NCBI RefSeq assembly: GCF_040364665.1
Contig: NZ_BAABWX010000007.1
Location: 1-64,000, forward strand
DNA length: 64,000 bases
Direction of reading: 5' to 3'
From: Cognatishimia sp. WU-CL00825
GTDB taxonomy: Bacteria > Pseudomonadota > Alphaproteobacteria > Rhodobacterales > Rhodobacteraceae
The translations under genes were made by a program, and so were the position numbers. The notes under the pieces were generated by a model that was given only the letters and a program-made list of their open reading frames with translations, ran no database searches and was not told the origin of the DNA. Below are positions 42,920-52,044 of this stretch, in pieces (the stretch's first letter is position 1; every line of letters starts with the position of its first letter).

Positions 42920-43921
42920 TTATTGTGCTTGCAAGGCTGTTACGGCGATCATTTGCGTGACGTCCTGGGCGCTGCAGCCACGAGACAGGTCATTTGCGGG
43001 TTTTGCCAAGCCCTGCATGACCGGGCCAATGGCAGTGTAGCCACCGACCCGTTGGGTGATTTTGTAGCTGATGTTGCCAGCATCTAGATTTGGGAAAATC
43101 ATGACATTGGCGTTGCCGGCGACTGACGACTCTGGGGCTTTGCGCGCGCCAACAGAGGCGGTGAAAGCCGCGTCAAATTGCAGTTCGCCATCGGCTTGGA
43201 TCTCTGGGGCGGCTGCTTTGAAAAGCTTCAGTCCCTCGGTGACCTTATCAACGGCGGCGTGGCGTGCGCTGCCCAGGGTTGAAAAGGACAGGAAGGCAAT
43301 TTTTGGTTCAGTTTGCAAAAGTGCCTTGCAGGATTGGGCTGATGCTTTGGCTATTTCAGAAAGCTCTTTGGATGAAGGGTCGATGACCAAGCCGCAATCA
43401 GAATAGAGCATTGCGCGCGCACCATCTGTTGCATTGTCAGGTGGGTACATCAGGAAGAAGCTGGAGACCATGGCGGCATCTGGTGCCATTCCGATGACCT
43501 GGATCGCCGAGCGAACGATATCGCCGGTTGTATAAACGGCCCCGCCAACGGTGCCAGTTGCATGGCCCAAACGGACCAACATCGCGGCATAAACCACCGG
43601 GGATTGAACGGATTTTAGCGCCTTTGCTTCGTCAACGCCTTTGTGCTTGCGCAGCGCGTGGAAAGCAGAAGCAAAATCGGCGGTCAATTCAGAGGCCATT
43701 GGGTCGTGGATATGTACGCCGTTGCCTTCGGACGCGCCCTGAGCAGAAAGCTCGGCGCGGATGGCAGTGGCGTCGCCTACAAGAATAATGTCAGCCAGAT
43801 TGGCTTGGTTGGCGGCAAGTGCCCCCGCAACAATGCGGGGATCACTGCCTTCGCTTAAGGAAATAACTGGGCGAGTGGACGGAGCCGTTTGCTTGAGCAG
43901 CTCCTGCGGCAAAAGTGTCAT
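42920..43921 (-). CDS. pta: Phosphate acetyltransferase
   Basis: Converts acetyl phosphate (made by Xsc) and CoA to acetyl-CoA. 333 residues, the short form consisting only of the PTA/PTB catalytic domain. Motifs: LSEGSDPRIVAGALAAN, GGAVYTTGDIVRSAIQVIG, GNANVMIFPNLDAGNISYKI and the C-terminal AIGPVMQGLAKPANDLSRGC. Lies 25 bases after xsc on the same strand, the usual partner arrangement in sulfonate degraders. Confidence 0.95.
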   Translation of the reverse strand: MTLLPQELLKQTAPSTRPVISLSEGSDPRIVAGALAANQANLADIILVGDATAIRAELSAQGASEGNGVHIHDPMASELTADFASAFHALRKHKGVDEAKALKSVQSPVVYAAMLVRLGHATGTVGGAVYTTGDIVRSAIQVIGMAPDAAMVSSFFLMYPPDNATDGARAMLYSDCGLVIDPSSKELSEIAKASAQSCKALLQTEPKIAFLSFSTLGSARHAAVDKVTEGLKLFKAAAPEIQADGELQFDAAFTASVGARKAPESSVAGNANVMIFPNLDAGNISYKITQRVGGYTAIGPVMQGLAKPANDLSRGCSAQDVTQMIAVTALQAQ

Positions 43922-43946
43922 GGGTCCGTCTCTCTTTAGTCAGTTA

Positions 43947-45716
43947 TTATTGAGCTTGCATGTCGTCGCGGTTGATACCCGCTACAGACACTGGCTTTTT
44001 CATCGCATCGCGACGGAAAGGCTCGCCAAGTTCTTTGTTCAGCAGGATTTCGATGAATGTTGTTTTCTTTTCATTCATCTGACGCTTAACAGCTTTGTCC
44101 AACTCGTCTGTCAGCTCGTCCATGGTTGTGACGGCAACGCCTTCAACACCACAGGCTTTCGCGATACCGGCATAAGACACTTCTGTCGCCAATTCGGTGC
44201 CAACAAAGTTATCGTCGAACCACAGTGTCGTGTTACGCTTTTCAGCACCCCACTGGTAGTTGCGGAAGATAACCATGGTGATTGCAGGCCAATCGTCGCG
44301 GTTAACCGAAACCATTTCGTTCATGGAGATACCGAACGCGCCGTCGCCAGCAAAGCCAACAACTGGAACATCAGGTTGGCCAACTTTGGCACCACAGATC
44401 GCTGGGAAACCGTAACCACATGGGCCAAACAGGCCAGGTGCCAGGTATTTGCGACCATCTTCGAAGGATGGGTATGCGTTGCCGATTGCGCAGTTGTTGC
44501 CGATGTCAGAAGAGATGATCGCTTCTTTTGGCAGAGCTGCTTGGATCGCGCGCCATGCCATGCGAGGAGACATTTTCGCTGGCTCGTTGTTGCGCGCACG
44601 TTCGTTCCAAGTTGTGCCTGGATCGTCGTCTTCGTGGGTCATCGATGTCAGTTCTTGTGCCCATGCGGACTTGGACTGAGCGATGGTGTTTTTACGTGCG
44701 TCGCGACCTTCGTCACCCGCGTTGTCACCCAGACGTGCCAAAATGCCTTGGGCAACTTTCTTAGCATCACCAACGATACCAACAGTTACCGGCTTGGTCA
44801 GGCCGATGCGGTCCGGGTTGATGTCAACCTGGATGATTTTCGCGTCGCGTGGCCAGTAATCGATGCCGTAGCCAGGCAAAGTTGAGAATGGGTTCAAACG
44901 TGTACCCAATGCCAGAACGACGTCGGCTTTCGCGATCAATTCCATGCCAGCTTTGGAGCCGTTATAGCCCAGAGGACCAGCAAACAATGGGTGAGACCCT
45001 GGGAACGCATCATTGTGCTGATAGCCAACGCAAACCGGCGCGGTCAGGCGTTCGGCCAATTCTGCAGAGTCGCCAATCGCGTCGGCCAGAACAACGCCGG
45101 CACCGTTCAGGATGACGGGGAATTTAGCGGAAGACAGCAAGTCTGCCGCACGTGCAACAGCTTCGTCACCACCCTGTGGGCGTTCGAATTCAACAACAGC
45201 TGGAAGCTCGATGTCGATGACTTGTGTCCAGAAGTCGCGTGGGATGTTGATCTGAGCAGGCGCGGAGGCGCGTTTTGCTTGCAGGATCACACGGTTCAGA
45301 GTTTCGGCCATGCGCGATGGGTCACGCACTTCTTCTTGGTAAGCAACCATGTCTTCCAGCAGCGCCATTTGCTCTACTTCTTGGAAACCGCCTTGGCCGA
45401 TTGTTTTATTGGCAGCCTGTGGTGTCACGATCAGCAGTGGTGTGTGGTTCCAATATGCTGTTTTGATCGGCGTGACCAAAGAGGTGATGCCTGGGCCGTT
45501 TTGTGCGACCATCATGGACATCTTGCCGGTGGCGCGGGTGTAACCGTCTGCCATCATGCCTGCGTTGCACTCATGTGCGCAGTCAAAAAACTTAATGCCT
45601 GCTGCTGGGAACAGGTCGGAAATTGGCATCATTGCAGAGCCGATAATGCCAAAGGCGTTATCAATTCCGTGCATTTGAAGCACTTTTACGAAGGCTTCTT
45701 CAGTTGTCATTTTCAT
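43947..45716 (-). CDS. xsc: Sulfoacetaldehyde acetyltransferase
   Basis: Thiamine-diphosphate enzyme that cleaves sulfoacetaldehyde with phosphate to acetyl phosphate and sulfite; cytoplasmic. 589 residues from ATG 45716 (AGGAG 8 bases before). ThDP region: AFGIIGSAMMPISDLFPAAG at the N-terminus, GDGAFGISMNEMVSVNRDDW at about 470, and NYQWGAEKRNTTLWFDDNFVGTEL. The similarity to acetolactate synthases is general, but these blocks and the pta neighbour are specific to Xsc. Its promoter carries two TauR-type half-sites. Confidence 0.96.
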   Translation of the reverse strand: MKMTTEEAFVKVLQMHGIDNAFGIIGSAMMPISDLFPAAGIKFFDCAHECNAGMMADGYTRATGKMSMMVAQNGPGITSLVTPIKTAYWNHTPLLIVTPQAANKTIGQGGFQEVEQMALLEDMVAYQEEVRDPSRMAETLNRVILQAKRASAPAQINIPRDFWTQVIDIELPAVVEFERPQGGDEAVARAADLLSSAKFPVILNGAGVVLADAIGDSAELAERLTAPVCVGYQHNDAFPGSHPLFAGPLGYNGSKAGMELIAKADVVLALGTRLNPFSTLPGYGIDYWPRDAKIIQVDINPDRIGLTKPVTVGIVGDAKKVAQGILARLGDNAGDEGRDARKNTIAQSKSAWAQELTSMTHEDDDPGTTWNERARNNEPAKMSPRMAWRAIQAALPKEAIISSDIGNNCAIGNAYPSFEDGRKYLAPGLFGPCGYGFPAICGAKVGQPDVPVVGFAGDGAFGISMNEMVSVNRDDWPAITMVIFRNYQWGAEKRNTTLWFDDNFVGTELATEVSYAGIAKACGVEGVAVTTMDELTDELDKAVKRQMNEKKTTFIEILLNKELGEPFRRDAMKKPVSVAGINRDDMQAQ

Positions 45717-46026
45717 GGGTGCGTCTCCTGAGAACAAGAAAATGCGAGCCGAGGCTCGGGCGAGTGTAGGTTACGAGGTGTGGGATAAGACCAGTAGACC
45801 CAATAATCTGTGCGGAATAAGTCCAGATGATTTTGGTGTCATGATTCTTCGAATCCCTAGTTGAAGTGCGTGTTTTTGTAATTTTGTTGATTATTGACAC
45901 TCAGGGTCTCAAAAGTCAATCAAATTGACGCGAAATTTTATTGCGCGTGCAAAAGACTGAGCAAAGCATCCGCTCTTGCCGTCTCTTAGTTTAAGGCCAG
46001 AAAATGTGAAAAGTGTTACCGAAAGG
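45717..46026. other. 310-base gap upstream of xsc
   Basis: Lies between the xsc start and the tauR stop, both on the minus strand. It holds the xsc promoter with the direct repeats listed next. AT-rich stretches near 45870-45900 and 45935-45950 could be promoter elements. No small gene was found. Confidence 0.5.
45785..45826 (-). promoter_or_regulatory. TauR-type direct repeats at the xsc promoter
   Basis: On the minus strand CTGGACTTAT (45826-45817) and CTGGTCTTAT (45794-45785), same orientation, 32 bases apart, about three helical turns. The core matches the CTGGACTTAA repeats described for TauR of Rhodobacter capsulatus. Confidence 0.65.
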
Positions 46027-47484
46027 TTAACTGTCGATGCATTCGGCAATCAAGCGTATGCCTTCGGGGATGCGGCTGGTGGGAATCGACGAGTAGGCCA
46101 GCCGGTAATATTCGCGGGGTCGGTCCGTGCCGTGAAAAAACGTTCGGCCAGGTTCGATCACCACGCCTTGTTGCATAAGTTTTTTGGCCAATACCTCGGT
46201 GTCGACACCCTGAGGTGCGCGCATCCAGATGGAGGATCCGCCATGGGCCCCTTGCCCGGCAACCGTCAGTTTGTTTTCGGTGATGGCCTGATGCATGACC
46301 TCGCAACGCTCGTTCAGCGTGATACGTGTTCGGCGGATCAGCGCATCGTAATGCCCTAAGGATAGAAAATAGGCCGCTGTGCGCATGATATGGCCCGGAG
46401 GATGGCGCAGCACAGAGGCGCGCAATGCCCGCGCTTCGCGAATAAAGCTTTCGGATCCAACCATATAACCCAAACGTAGACCCGGAAAAATCGACTTTGA
46501 GAAGCTGCCAATGTAGATCACCCGCCCATCCTGATCCATAGACTTCAGCGCAGGAGAGGGCGCATTCAAAAAGGACATTTCAAATTCGTAATCGTCTTCG
46601 ATGATCACCGCATCAAGTTCGCGCGCACGGTCAAGCAAGGCTTTGCGTCGCGCCATCGGCATGGTGGCCGTTGTCGGGCATTGGTGGCTTGGTGTGGTGA
46701 AGATTACGTCAGTTTTTGAAGGGATTGCGTGCGGTGGCAGCCCGTCTTGATCAACAGGAATCGGTACAAGGTGACAGCGGGATTGGGTCAGAATATCGCG
46801 CAGCGCATGGTAACAGGGGTCTTCGATCGCGGCGGTGCGTCGTTGGGTTAACAGAACCTGAGACGTCAACCAAAGCGCATTCTGCGCCCCCATTGTGATC
46901 AGGATCTCTTCGGGGCGGGCGACAATACCGCGACGCGGCAAAGTATGGCGCACGATGAATTCAATCAACCGCTCATCGTCCTGATCGTAATAGTCGGTGG
47001 TCAGGGCGGTAAAGTCTTTTTGCCCCAGAGCCTGAATGGCACACAGCCGCCAGTTTCCGTGGTCAAAGAGGCTTGGATCAGCCTGACCGTAGATGAAAGG
47101 AAAACGAAAACGTTGCCAATCTCCGGGTTTCTGGGGCGTGTCCCCCCCGGTATACCGGCGCCCGATTGCACGCGTCCAATCAACATTGTCGCCGGTCTGA
47201 CGAATGGCGTGAAAGGGCGGTGGCTCTGGTGCGTTTTCGGACACGAAATACCCAGAGCGGCCGCGCGATGACAAATAGTCATTTGCCAGCAATTCGGTAT
47301 AGGCCAGCGTTACCGTGATGCGGCTGACACCCAGGTGCTTGGCGAGTTTACGGGTCGAAGGCAGTTTTTCGCCTTGCCGAAACCGTCCGGACAAAATCCC
47401 CTCGGCAATCATTTGCTGGATCTGCGACTGCAAGGTGCCCTGAAATTGGGGGTTAAGAAAAAACGTATCGACAGAAATCGACAT
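46027..47484 (-). CDS. tauR: Taurine-responsive MocR-family regulator TauR
   Basis: GntR/MocR-type transcription factor of 485 residues. The N-terminal winged helix spans about 12-85 (LSGRFRQGEKLPSTRKLAKHLGVSRITVTLAYTELLAND) and the rest is a fold-type I aminotransferase domain with the PLP lysine in YIGSFSKSIFPGLRLGYMVG. TauR activates tpa, tauABC and xsc in R. capsulatus with taurine and PLP as effectors. It sits between the GNAT gene and xsc. A pair of TauR-like repeats in its own upstream region suggests autoregulation. Confidence 0.9.
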   Translation of the reverse strand: MSISVDTFFLNPQFQGTLQSQIQQMIAEGILSGRFRQGEKLPSTRKLAKHLGVSRITVTLAYTELLANDYLSSRGRSGYFVSENAPEPPPFHAIRQTGDNVDWTRAIGRRYTGGDTPQKPGDWQRFRFPFIYGQADPSLFDHGNWRLCAIQALGQKDFTALTTDYYDQDDERLIEFIVRHTLPRRGIVARPEEILITMGAQNALWLTSQVLLTQRRTAAIEDPCYHALRDILTQSRCHLVPIPVDQDGLPPHAIPSKTDVIFTTPSHQCPTTATMPMARRKALLDRARELDAVIIEDDYEFEMSFLNAPSPALKSMDQDGRVIYIGSFSKSIFPGLRLGYMVGSESFIREARALRASVLRHPPGHIMRTAAYFLSLGHYDALIRRTRITLNERCEVMHQAITENKLTVAGQGAHGGSSIWMRAPQGVDTEVLAKKLMQQGVVIEPGRTFFHGTDRPREYYRLAYSSIPTSRIPEGIRLIAECIDS

Positions 47485-47498
47485 GACCTATTCCAATT

Positions 47499-47531
47499 CT
47501 GGACTTATCGCGCGGAAAAATCTGGCACCAT
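47499..47531 (+). promoter_or_regulatory. TauR-type direct repeats upstream of tauR
   Basis: Plus-strand CTGGACTTAT (47499-47508) and CTGGCACCAT (47522-47531), 23 bases apart, 14 bases beyond the tauR start codon. The orientation is opposite to tauR transcription, unlike the xsc and tpa sites. The second repeat is weaker. Confidence 0.5.
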
Positions 47532-47639
47532 GCCAGGCTGATTTCATTTTCCAGCACTCTCACAGATTTTTCAAGGGAGCCCACGAAAACAGAGAATATT
47601 CGTCTCATAAATCGTGTTTTTGCGCAAATTAGCGTATGT

Positions 47640-48209
47640 TTATAGCAGCTTAGAGAGCAGAGCGCTGCGGGTGGTGGCCCATTCGGTAGCGATAACAGAG
47701 TAGACCGCCATGTCGACCGGCTGGCCCGCGCGATCAATTTTGGCACCGCGCAGCACGCCGTCAAGCCCTGCGCCAAGGTCAGAAAGAATCAATCGATGTG
47801 CATGGTCCTGGGCCGGTACACGCATCTGGACGGTCACCGCGCGGGCACATTCGAAGGCATAGGTGAGCATCATGGTGGTCATCTCTGTGAACATTAGATG
47901 ATCGCTGCCCTGTAACCATGTTCCGCCAATTTCCAGCTGCTTATGCGCGCGGTCGATGCGGGAAAAGCCGGTTATGCCTCGCAGGAATTCATTGTGATCG
48001 GACACCGCAAAAAACAATCCGCGCCCGTCTGCGTGTTGCTCGCGCAGATACGAGATTTCACCTTCGAGCGCGTCGACTGTGGGCACGCGACAATTTGCGG
48101 GCAAATGCTTTGGTCCCATGCTTGCCAATGACAGTCCCGCAGCGTGGGATTGTGTCAGAGGAAACAGGGTGACACGGGTGCCACAAAGCATTTGGGCGGC
48201 TGGCCACAT
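47640..48209 (-). CDS. GNAT-family N-acetyltransferase in the taurine cluster
   Basis: 189 residues, RimJ/RimL-like layout: LCGTRVTLFPLTQSHAAGL near the start, GLFFAVSD and FLRGITGFSRIDRAHKQLEIGGTWL in the middle, then MTTMMLTYAFECARAVTVQMRVPAQDHAHRLILSDLGA and a C-terminal DMAVYSVIATEW. Acetyl-CoA transferase function is inferred from the fold. It lies 83 bases after tpa and 155 bases before tauR, same strand, so co-regulation with taurine genes is likely. The acceptor could be taurine, a related amine or a protein N-terminus; nothing in the sequence decides. Confidence 0.75.
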   Translation of the reverse strand: MWPAAQMLCGTRVTLFPLTQSHAAGLSLASMGPKHLPANCRVPTVDALEGEISYLREQHADGRGLFFAVSDHNEFLRGITGFSRIDRAHKQLEIGGTWLQGSDHLMFTEMTTMMLTYAFECARAVTVQMRVPAQDHAHRLILSDLGAGLDGVLRGAKIDRAGQPVDMAVYSVIATEWATTRSALLSKLL

Positions 48210-48252
48210 GGGGCGTCCTATAGGTTTTTCAAAGTCTTGCGTGTCTTTTGAG

Positions 48253-48279
48253 ACTCACACCCTCAAAAAGGGTGTGAGT
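48253..48279 (-). terminator. Stem-loop downstream of tpa
   Basis: ACTCACACCC (48253-48262) and GGGTGTGAGT (48270-48279), perfect 10-base arms around a 7-base loop, 13 bases past the tpa stop. No clear T-run on the minus strand, so it may be partial and permit readthrough into the GNAT gene. Confidence 0.6.
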
Positions 48280-48292
48280 TGTTCTTGTCGTC

Positions 48293-49690
48293 TTACCCAA
48301 AGACTTTGGTCAAAGCAACGTCGACGGCATGGCAGATATCGTCGATGTCCTGAGCGGTAGCGATCAATGCAGGGCTGAAACACAGGGTGTTGTTGCGCCC
48401 TGGGATCGATCGATTGGTAACCCCGATGATCACGCCTTGGGCACCGCATTCTGCGACAACCTTTTGCGCCATGGCTTCTGGTACAGGTTCTTTAGTTTCA
48501 CGATCTTGAACAAGTTCGAGACCCTGGAACAACCCCTTGCCGCGCACGTCGCCAATGACAGCGTGTTTTTCTGCCAAAGCATTGAAGTTTGCAGTCATGC
48601 GCGCGCCCATGGCGGTGCAGTTTTCCAGAAGCTTCTCATCTTCGATGATTGCCATATTTGCCAACGCCGCAGCTGGCCCGGCGGTGCAGCCGCCGAATGT
48701 GGAAATATCGCGGAAATAGCCCATAGGGTCTGACGCGTCATCTTTGAACATTTCAAAGACTTTTTCGGTTGTCACCATGCAGGCAATCGCTGCGTAACCA
48801 GAGGCAACGCCTTTGGCCATCGTCACAAAGTCAGGTTCGATGCCGTAATGCTGGTAGCCAAACCAGGACCCGGTACGACCCACGCCGCAGACAACTTCGT
48901 CGATGTGCAAAAGCACTTCGTATTTGTCGCAGATTTCGCGCACGCGCTGCCAATAGCCTTCGGGGGCTTCGATAACACCGCCACCGGCTGTGATCGGCTC
49001 TAGGCACAATGCGCCGACAGTTTCTGGGCCTTCGCGCAGGATAACTTCTTCGATCGCGTCAGCGGCCGCACGGCCAAACTCTGCACCGGACAGATGCTCT
49101 AGGCCCAGCTCGTGTTTGCGGTATTCCATACAGTGCGGAACTTTGACAAAATCAGGCGCAAATGGGCCGTATTGCGCGTTGCGCTCGTCTTGGCCGCCGG
49201 CGGACATCGTTGCCAACGTCGAGCCGTGATAGTCGCGGTCACGATAAAGAATCTTGGTTTTTTTGCCGCCATATTTCTTATGGGCAATCTGGCGCACTAG
49301 TTTAAAGGCTTTCTCGTTCGCCTCCGAACCAGAGTTTGTGTAATAAACGCGCGACATGCCGGGCATTTTTTCGATCAGCTTTTCAGCGAACAGCGATCCG
49401 GGAATCGAGCCTGCGGACTGCGCGAAATAGCAAAGTTTTAGCAACTGTTCTTTGACGGCTTCTGCAATGCTTTCACGGCCATAGCCGACGTTTACTGTCC
49501 AAACACCGCCCGACACAGCATCCAGAAATTCTTTGCCGTTTTGATCCCAGACGCGCATGCCTTTGCCTTCGACAATGATACGCGGGTCTGTGGTTTCAAA
49601 TGGTTTATGTTGTGTCAAATGATGCCATACATTTGCTTTGTCGGCTGCAATGACGCGAGAGAGGTCGTTGTCTTGATATGTGCCGTCCAT
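48293..49690 (-). CDS. tpa: Taurine--pyruvate aminotransferase
   Basis: PLP-dependent class III aminotransferase: taurine + pyruvate to sulfoacetaldehyde + alanine, cytoplasmic. 465 residues from ATG 49690 with GGTGGA upstream; an in-frame ATG at 49807 lies beyond the operator. PLP lysine in VTMAKGVASGYAAIACMV, phosphate-binding YYTNSGSEANEKAFKLVRQ, and Asp in LLHIDEVVCGVGRTGSWFGYQH. Divergent from tauABC, with TauR-like repeats between. The assignment over related omega-aminotransferases rests on the family blocks and the xsc/tau context. Confidence 0.92.
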   Translation of the reverse strand: MDGTYQDNDLSRVIAADKANVWHHLTQHKPFETTDPRIIVEGKGMRVWDQNGKEFLDAVSGGVWTVNVGYGRESIAEAVKEQLLKLCYFAQSAGSIPGSLFAEKLIEKMPGMSRVYYTNSGSEANEKAFKLVRQIAHKKYGGKKTKILYRDRDYHGSTLATMSAGGQDERNAQYGPFAPDFVKVPHCMEYRKHELGLEHLSGAEFGRAAADAIEEVILREGPETVGALCLEPITAGGGVIEAPEGYWQRVREICDKYEVLLHIDEVVCGVGRTGSWFGYQHYGIEPDFVTMAKGVASGYAAIACMVTTEKVFEMFKDDASDPMGYFRDISTFGGCTAGPAAALANMAIIEDEKLLENCTAMGARMTANFNALAEKHAVIGDVRGKGLFQGLELVQDRETKEPVPEAMAQKVVAECGAQGVIIGVTNRSIPGRNNTLCFSPALIATAQDIDDICHAVDVALTKVFG

Positions 49691-50106
49691 CAGGTCCACC
49701 CTATTTAGTAGCAACCATGTTGCTGAATGCTTTGAGAGGCCAGACTCACTGGCCAATTGATAATTTACACTCGCTGTTTTTATGGGCGTTTCGATAGGGC
49801 CAGTCATGCCTCAATTTAAGGCCAGATTTGGTTTGGTTGCTTGGCGAAAAATCAGAATATTTCTGCCAAGTAATTGTTTATAGGATATTAAATGGGAAAT
49901 TGTCATTATTCATCATGTCGTGTTGCTGGTTGACCATGTCGTTTTGAAAAAGAAATTCATTGATCGAAACCAATTTTTCCGCTCCGATTGGAATTGTTCA
50001 GAGCATAATTTTGGGCAAACCGCAAAAGTGTCGACCTTAACAAGACCGCGCGGGATTTAAGCTGTTGGTTGATCTGGCAGCACATGTACACGGGAGAAAA
50101 TTGAAT
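49691..50106. other. Divergent tpa/tauA control region
   Basis: 416 bases between the start codons of tpa and tauA. It carries the TauR-type repeats at 49793-49824 and presumably both promoters. The tauA side has a GGGAG ribosome site (50092-50096). The middle is AT-rich. I see no extra gene. Confidence 0.6.
49793..49824 (-). promoter_or_regulatory. TauR-type direct repeats at the tpa/tauA promoter
   Basis: On the minus strand CTGGCCTTAA (49824-49815) and CTGGCCCTAT (49802-49793), 22 bases apart, about two helical turns. It lies about 105 bases upstream of tpa and about 285 bases from tauA. A weaker third copy is at 49743-49734. Confidence 0.65.
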
Positions 50107-51117
50107 ATGATGTTGAAAAAGCATTTTGCTGCGATGGCGGCGACTGCCGCATTGATGGCGGGTACTCAGGGCGCAATGGCTGCCGGTCACGGTGGTGAAA
50201 TTACAGTTGCTTACTTCTTGGAATGGCCAATGCCATTTCAGTATGCCAAGGAAAAAGGCATGTACGAAGATGCCATGGGCGTAAAGATCAACTGGGTCAG
50301 CTTTGACACAGGTACAGCGATGAGCGCGGCGATGGCGTCGGGCGATGTGCAGATTTCGGTCAGCCAGGGCATTCCACCGTTTGTTGTTGCTGCCTCTGCA
50401 GGTCAGGACATTCAGGTTGTAGATATCGCCGTCAGCTATTCTGAGAACGACAACTGTGTCGTGTCCGAAGGGTTGGAAATTGACAAAGAAAGCGCTGGCG
50501 AACTCGCGGGCAAAAAAGTTGCGGTTCCGTTGGGCACCGCGGCGCATTTTGGTTTCCTAGAGCAGATGAACCACTTTGGTGTGTCTTTGGATAGTCTGGA
50601 AATCGTCGACATGGCGCCAGCCGAATCTGCGGCTGCATTGGCGCAGGGATCCATTGACATGGCCTGTGGCTGGGGTGGTGCGCTGCGCCGCATGAAAGAG
50701 CACGGCAATGTGCTGCTGACAGGCGCTGAAAAAGAAGAGCTTGGCATTCTGGTGTTTGATGCAACCACCGTTCCTGCGGCATTTGCTGCGGAAGAAGGTG
50801 AGCTGCTGGCGAAATTCCTAAAGGTCACTGCGGATGCAAATGACATGTGGAATAGCGGTGCCAACACTGCAGAAATGCTGCCAATTATCGCCAAAGATGC
50901 CGGTATGGACGAAGCAGACGCGGCTGCAACTATTGGGACCTTTATTTTCCCAAGCGCAGGCGATCAGCTGGGTGAAAAATGGCTTGGTGGTGGTGCGCAA
51001 TCCTTCATGAAAGGCGTTGCAGATGTCTTTGTGGCGGCCGGAAGCATCGATTCAGCGCTCGACTCATATGAGAACGCGGTAAACGCTGCGCCTTTGACTT
51101 CGGCAAGCGGTATGTAA
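50107..51117 (+). CDS. tauA: Taurine ABC transporter substrate-binding protein
   Basis: Periplasmic receptor of 336 residues with a signal peptide (about 1-27, AATAALMAGTQGAMAAG). It has an NMT1/SsuA-like fold: EITVAYFLEWPMPFQYAKEKGMYED, SAAMASGDVQISVSQGIPPFVVAASAG, and the loops GKKVAVPLGTAAHFGF. I chose ATG 50107 (GGGAG 10 bases upstream). First gene of tauABC, divergent from tpa. Taurine specificity is inferred from context. Confidence 0.88.
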   Translation: MMLKKHFAAMAATAALMAGTQGAMAAGHGGEITVAYFLEWPMPFQYAKEKGMYEDAMGVKINWVSFDTGTAMSAAMASGDVQISVSQGIPPFVVAASAGQDIQVVDIAVSYSENDNCVVSEGLEIDKESAGELAGKKVAVPLGTAAHFGFLEQMNHFGVSLDSLEIVDMAPAESAAALAQGSIDMACGWGGALRRMKEHGNVLLTGAEKEELGILVFDATTVPAAFAAEEGELLAKFLKVTADANDMWNSGANTAEMLPIIAKDAGMDEADAAATIGTFIFPSAGDQLGEKWLGGGAQSFMKGVADVFVAAGSIDSALDSYENAVNAAPLTSASGM

Positions 51118-51124
51118 GTGTAGC

Positions 51125-51154
51125 GGGCACCGCCGTGGTTATGCGGCGGTGCCC
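51125..51154 (+). terminator. Stem-loop between tauA and tauB
   Basis: GGGCACCGCCG (51125-51135), 8-base loop, CGGCGGTGCCC (51144-51154), right after the tauA stop. No T-run. Likely stabilises the tauA transcript, leaving more receptor than transporter. Confidence 0.6.
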
Positions 51155-51237
51155 ACATCATTTCGAGGTGACCGCGCAGGCTGTGATGCTGGGGACGCGA
51201 CGCCAATAAAATCACAAAATCATCAGAAAGGCGGACC

Positions 51238-52044
51238 ATGTCGGGACTGTCGATCGAAAAAATCTCCATGCGTTTTGATTTGCCCGATGGCGGGCACGTT
51301 CAGGCGCTTAAGGATGTGAGTCTGGATCTCAAATCTGGCGAGTTGCTCAGCATTTTGGGACCATCAGGCTGTGGTAAGACCACCTTGTTGAACATCGTCG
51401 CGGGTTTCCTGGCCCCAACCGAGGGCCAGATTGTTTTGAACGGGCACACGGTTCAAGGGCCAGACGCCGAGCGTGGCATGGTCTTTCAGCAAGGGGCCTT
51501 GTTTGAATGGATGAGCGTGCGCGAAAACGTGGGCTTTGGGCCAACGATGAAGGGTATGGCCGCGAAAGAAAAATCTGAAATTGTTGACCATTTGTTGGAT
51601 GTGGTCGGCCTGCAAGACTTTAAGGAAAAGGCAGTTTATGAACTGTCTGGCGGCATGCAGCAACGTGTGTCTTTGGCGCGCTGTCTGGCAAACGATCCCG
51701 ATGTCATCCTGATGGACGAACCTCTGGGCGCGCTTGACGCCCTGACGCGCGAAAAAATGCAGTCTTTGGTTCTAAAGCTTTGGAAAGAAACTGGAAAAAC
51801 CATCATCTTGATCACGCACTCTGTGGAAGAAGCCTTGCTTTTGGGCGAGCGGCTGATCGTGATGGCCCCGCGTCCGGGCCGAATTCACAAGGAATACAAT
51901 CTGCCATTTGCAGAAATGGGCGTTGGGCAAGACCTGCGTGAGGTCAAAAAACATCCTGAATTTGCCGAACGTCGCGAGGAAATCCTTGGGATGATCTGGG
52001 ATATGGAAGAAGAGATTATGGGCCGGACGGAGGACGCAGCATGA
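51238..52044 (+). CDS. tauB: Taurine ABC transporter ATP-binding protein
   Basis: ATPase of 268 residues. Walker A GPSGCGKTT (about 41-49), Q-loop VFQQGALFEWM, signature LSGGMQQRVSLAR, Walker B VILMDEPLGALD, switch His in LITHSVEEA. The length is normal for TauB/SsuB. Overlaps tauC by 4 bases. Confidence 0.92.
   Translation: MSGLSIEKISMRFDLPDGGHVQALKDVSLDLKSGELLSILGPSGCGKTTLLNIVAGFLAPTEGQIVLNGHTVQGPDAERGMVFQQGALFEWMSVRENVGFGPTMKGMAAKEKSEIVDHLLDVVGLQDFKEKAVYELSGGMQQRVSLARCLANDPDVILMDEPLGALDALTREKMQSLVLKLWKETGKTIILITHSVEEALLLGERLIVMAPRPGRIHKEYNLPFAEMGVGQDLREVKKHPEFAERREEILGMIWDMEEEIMGRTEDAA

Noticed and set aside
49691..49807. Longer start for tpa
   Set aside because: The extension crosses the TauR-like repeats and has no family similarity.
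49957..50547. Minus-strand open frame across the tpa/tauA control region and tauA
   Set aside because: Overlaps the tauA signal peptide and shows no domain; tauA is convincing.
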